Shown: piece by piece, positions 6,815 through 8,151 of the stretch
Layout of the letters: every line of letters starts with the position of its first letter
Position numbering within the stretch: the stretch's first letter is position 1
Source of the DNA: an uncultured Clostridia bacterium
Lineage (GTDB): Bacteria; Bacillota; Clostridia; Oscillospirales; Acutalibacteraceae
Assembly: GCA_946405475.1 (NCBI GenBank)
Contig: CAMJHI010000090.1
Location: forward strand, 1-8,151
Length of the DNA stretch: 8,151 nucleotides
Direction: 5' to 3'
Notes under the pieces: model-generated
Seen by the model: the letters and a program-made list of their open reading frames with translations, nothing else
Database searches by the model: none
Told to the model about the DNA's origin: nothing
Position numbers and translations under genes: made by a program

Positions 6815-7177
6815 ATGAACGTAAAACGCGGAGAAATCTATTACGCAGATCTGAGCCCGGTCGTCGGCTCGGAACAGGGCGGCATCCGCCCCGTGCTGAT
6901 CGTGCAGAACGACGTCGGCAACCGCTTCAGTCCGACAGTCATTGCCGCCGCCATCACCAGTCAGAAATATAAAGCCGGGCTGCCGACCCACATTCAGGTG
7001 CATTCCGACGGCAGCGGACTGGCGAGGGATTCCATCGTGCTGCTCGAACAGGTGCGCACCATCGACAAACGGCGGCTCAAGGAGCGAATGGGCAATCTCA
7101 GCGACGGCGATATGAACCGCATCAACAACGCCCTGCGCGTGAGCTTCGGGCTGAATCAGAACACTTACATGACGTGA
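6815..7177 (+). CDS. mazF: MazF/EndoA (PemK-like) mRNA endoribonuclease toxin
   Basis: 120 residues, close to the 116 residues of Bacillus subtilis EndoA (NdoA), which cuts single-stranded mRNA at UACAU. The N-terminal part is nearly the same as that protein: VKRGEIYYADLSPVVGSEQ, GGIRPVLIVQND, and RFSPTVIAAAIT. The residues matching the catalytic Arg25 and Thr48 of EndoA are both present. Further conserved stretches are LPTHIQV, RDSIVLLEQVRTIDKRRL and LRVSFGL. The protein should therefore be active, as a cytoplasmic dimer. GGAG (6802-6805) lies 9 nt before ATG 6815. In Bacillus the partner antitoxin MazE (NdoAI) is encoded directly upstream, with alr before it. Here the upstream gene is the lipoprotein and no antitoxin ORF is visible in the roughly 100 bp gap. 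The cleavage specificity here is inferred from similarity only. Confidence 0.94.
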   Translation: MNVKRGEIYYADLSPVVGSEQGGIRPVLIVQNDVGNRFSPTVIAAAITSQKYKAGLPTHIQVHSDGSGLARDSIVLLEQVRTIDKRRLKERMGNLSDGDMNRINNALRVSFGLNQNTYMT

Positions 7178-7196
7178 CAGAGCAAAACGTGAACCG

Positions 7197-7240
7197 GCGG
7201 ACGGGATCGAACCATTTCGACCCTTGTCCGCTGTTTTTTT
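7197..7240 (+). terminator. Strong intrinsic terminator after mazF
   Basis: GCGGAC (7197-7202) pairs with GTCCGC (7226-7231). The stem continues as GGG (7203-7205) with CCC (7221-7223) and TCGAA (7207-7211) with TTCGA (7216-7220). It has small bulges (A7206, TT 7224-7225) and a 4-nt loop. Seven T residues follow at 7234-7240. It lies about 20 bp after the mazF stop and separates the operon from the transporter gene. Confidence 0.88.
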
Positions 7241-7250
7241 ATAAAAAGTC

Positions 7251-7279
7251 TTGCTAAACAATATAGAATCTGTTACAAT
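7251..7279 (+). promoter_or_regulatory. Extended -10 sigma-A-type promoter for the GPH transporter
   Basis: TTGCTA (7251-7256) and TACAAT (7274-7279) are 17 bp apart. TGT directly before the -10 box (7271-7273) forms an extended -10 element. Transcription would begin near 7286, giving a leader of about 26 nt. GGAG (7300-7303) sits 8 nt before ATG 7312. The region is AT-rich and follows directly after the terminator. Confidence 0.75.
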
Positions 7280-7311
7280 TAATTAAATATTTCTTGATTG
7301 GAGTGGTGCCC

Positions 7312-8151
7312 ATGGCAGCGGAAGCTCAAGCGGTTTCAACTGTGGAAGAGGTGCATGAAGTTCCTCACAAGCACAACCGGCGTTACGTCGGCTCAAAAGA
7401 AACCGTGGCCTACGTCATGTACGATATTTCAATGAGCTTTAACATTGACAAATATCGTGACGTGTTCCTGACAGATATTCTGATCGTCAACTTCGCGTTC
7501 CAGACCTTTGTCAACGGCGTCATCGGCGTTTGGGATATCATCAACGACGTGTTTCTGGCCGCCCTCGTCGATAAAACCAGAACCCGTTTCGGCAAGTTCC
7601 GGCCCTATCTGATCCTGTACGCGATCCCCGGCGTGGCGCTGACCCTGATCTATTGGTTCATGCCCTACATCTTTGCGGGCACCGGTTCGCACTACATGCC
7701 AAAGCTGGTCGCCTATCTGGTGCTGCAATTCATTTCCAACTTAGCCGGGTCGCTCAACAACATCGCCCGCACCGGCATGCTGGCCACGATCACCCCGAAC
7801 ATCATCGAGCGCACCCGTCTGATCACGCAGGCGAATCTCTTCAGCGGCTTTGTTGAAAAAGCTCCCGAGATCCTCATGGGCGTTCTCATCGACCTGGTCG
7901 ACCACGGCGCGCTGAAAGTGAGCATGCGTTCCCTTTACGTCAGCGGCGGCGTTTTCACCACGCTGGTGGCCGGCGGTCTCGCCTTCTATTTCGTCATCGT
8001 CGCCAAGGAGCGCGTGATCCAATCGGTCGAAAAGCCCGCGATCCGCGACAGCATCAAGTCGCTCATCACCAACAAGCCTCTGCTGCTGATCACGCTCGAA
8101 CAGTTCCTCAGCGCGTTTTCCATCAACAGCGGCCTCAACTTCTACTACATC
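7312..8151 (+). CDS. GPH-family glycoside/sugar:cation symporter (MelB-like, MFS), N-terminal part
   Basis: 280 residues are visible and the frame is still open at the window end; GPH carriers are usually about 450-500 residues with 12 membrane helices, so roughly 60 percent is present. The start at ATG 7312 is set by GGAG 8 nt upstream. A hydrophilic N-terminal tail of about 30 residues precedes the first helices. Diagnostic are WDIINDVFLAALVDKT (residues 74-89) and the family loop DKTRTRFGKFRPY (87-99) between helices 2 and 3. Hydrophobic segments lie at about 52-72, 99-121, 132-147 and 210-231. Members of this family move glycosides, pentosides or hexuronides into the cell with Na+ or H+. 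The substrate cannot be told from sequence alone. Proximity to the GH38 operon makes a mannoside or manno-oligosaccharide possible, but the gene has its own promoter behind a terminator. Confidence 0.9.
   Translation, partial: MAAEAQAVSTVEEVHEVPHKHNRRYVGSKETVAYVMYDISMSFNIDKYRDVFLTDILIVNFAFQTFVNGVIGVWDIINDVFLAALVDKTRTRFGKFRPYLILYAIPGVALTLIYWFMPYIFAGTGSHYMPKLVAYLVLQFISNLAGSLNNIARTGMLATITPNIIERTRLITQANLFSGFVEKAPEILMGVLIDLVDHGALKVSMRSLYVSGGVFTTLVAGGLAFYFVIVAKERVIQSVEKPAIRDSIKSLITNKPLLLITLEQFLSAFSINSGLNFYYI

Noticed and set aside
7194..7225. tRNA-like T-arm on the minus strand (GGTTCGATCCC)
   Set aside because: No matching acceptor, D-arm or anticodon arm can be built around it. The sequence is fully explained as the stem of the intrinsic terminator.

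Overview
The window looks like chromosomal DNA from a GC-rich Gram-positive of the Clostridia, most likely an Oscillospirales/Ruminococcaceae-type gut bacterium. This is an inference from the Shine-Dalgarno sites (AAGGAG, AGGAGG), the sigma-A-type promoters, a MazF very close to Bacillus EndoA, an amidase-domain protein of a kind common in Firmicutes, and a small Gram-positive-style lipoprotein. All genes are on the + strand. There is no sign of mobile elements, CRISPR arrays, tRNA or rRNA.

Layout. (1) Positions 2-325 hold the C-terminal end of a putative amidase-domain protein. (2) A near-consensus sigma-A promoter (TTGAAA, 17 bp, TATAAT) overlaps that gene's stop codon and starts a tightly packed unit. 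Its genes are an uncharacterised protein with a short propeller-like segment and a probable (alpha/alpha)6-barrel region (414-2198), a GH38 alpha-mannosidase (coding from about 2210 to 4693), a bifunctional NAD(P)HX repair enzyme Nnr (4690-6210) and a small lipoprotein (6225-6710). Successive junctions are 11 bp, a GTGA overlap, and either an ATGA overlap or a 14 bp gap. (3) A roughly 100 bp gap with weak hairpins precedes an EndoA/MazF-type endoribonuclease gene (6815-7177), which ends at a strong intrinsic terminator (7197-7240). (4) A new extended -10 promoter (7251-7279) drives a GPH-family sugar:cation symporter (7312 onward, cut by the window end).

How the genes may work together. The mannosidase and its upstream partner both lack signal peptides and probably act in the cytoplasm on imported mannosides or glycan fragments. 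The GPH symporter is a plausible importer, but it is a separate transcription unit and its substrate cannot be read from the sequence. The nnr-lipoprotein-mazF stretch resembles the Firmicutes housekeeping cluster acpS/nnr-lipoprotein-alr-mazE-mazF, but here alr and mazE are missing and a glycan-catabolic pair sits in front.

The main anomaly is the start of the mannosidase. A perfect AGGAGG site sits at the right distance from a GTT codon, and no ATG, GTG or TTG lies in frame upstream of the conserved zinc-binding HLDPIW motif. The first canonical start, GTG at 2294, would delete that motif. I did not find a clearly novel multi-gene system. The best candidate for new biology is the uncharacterised GH38-linked protein.
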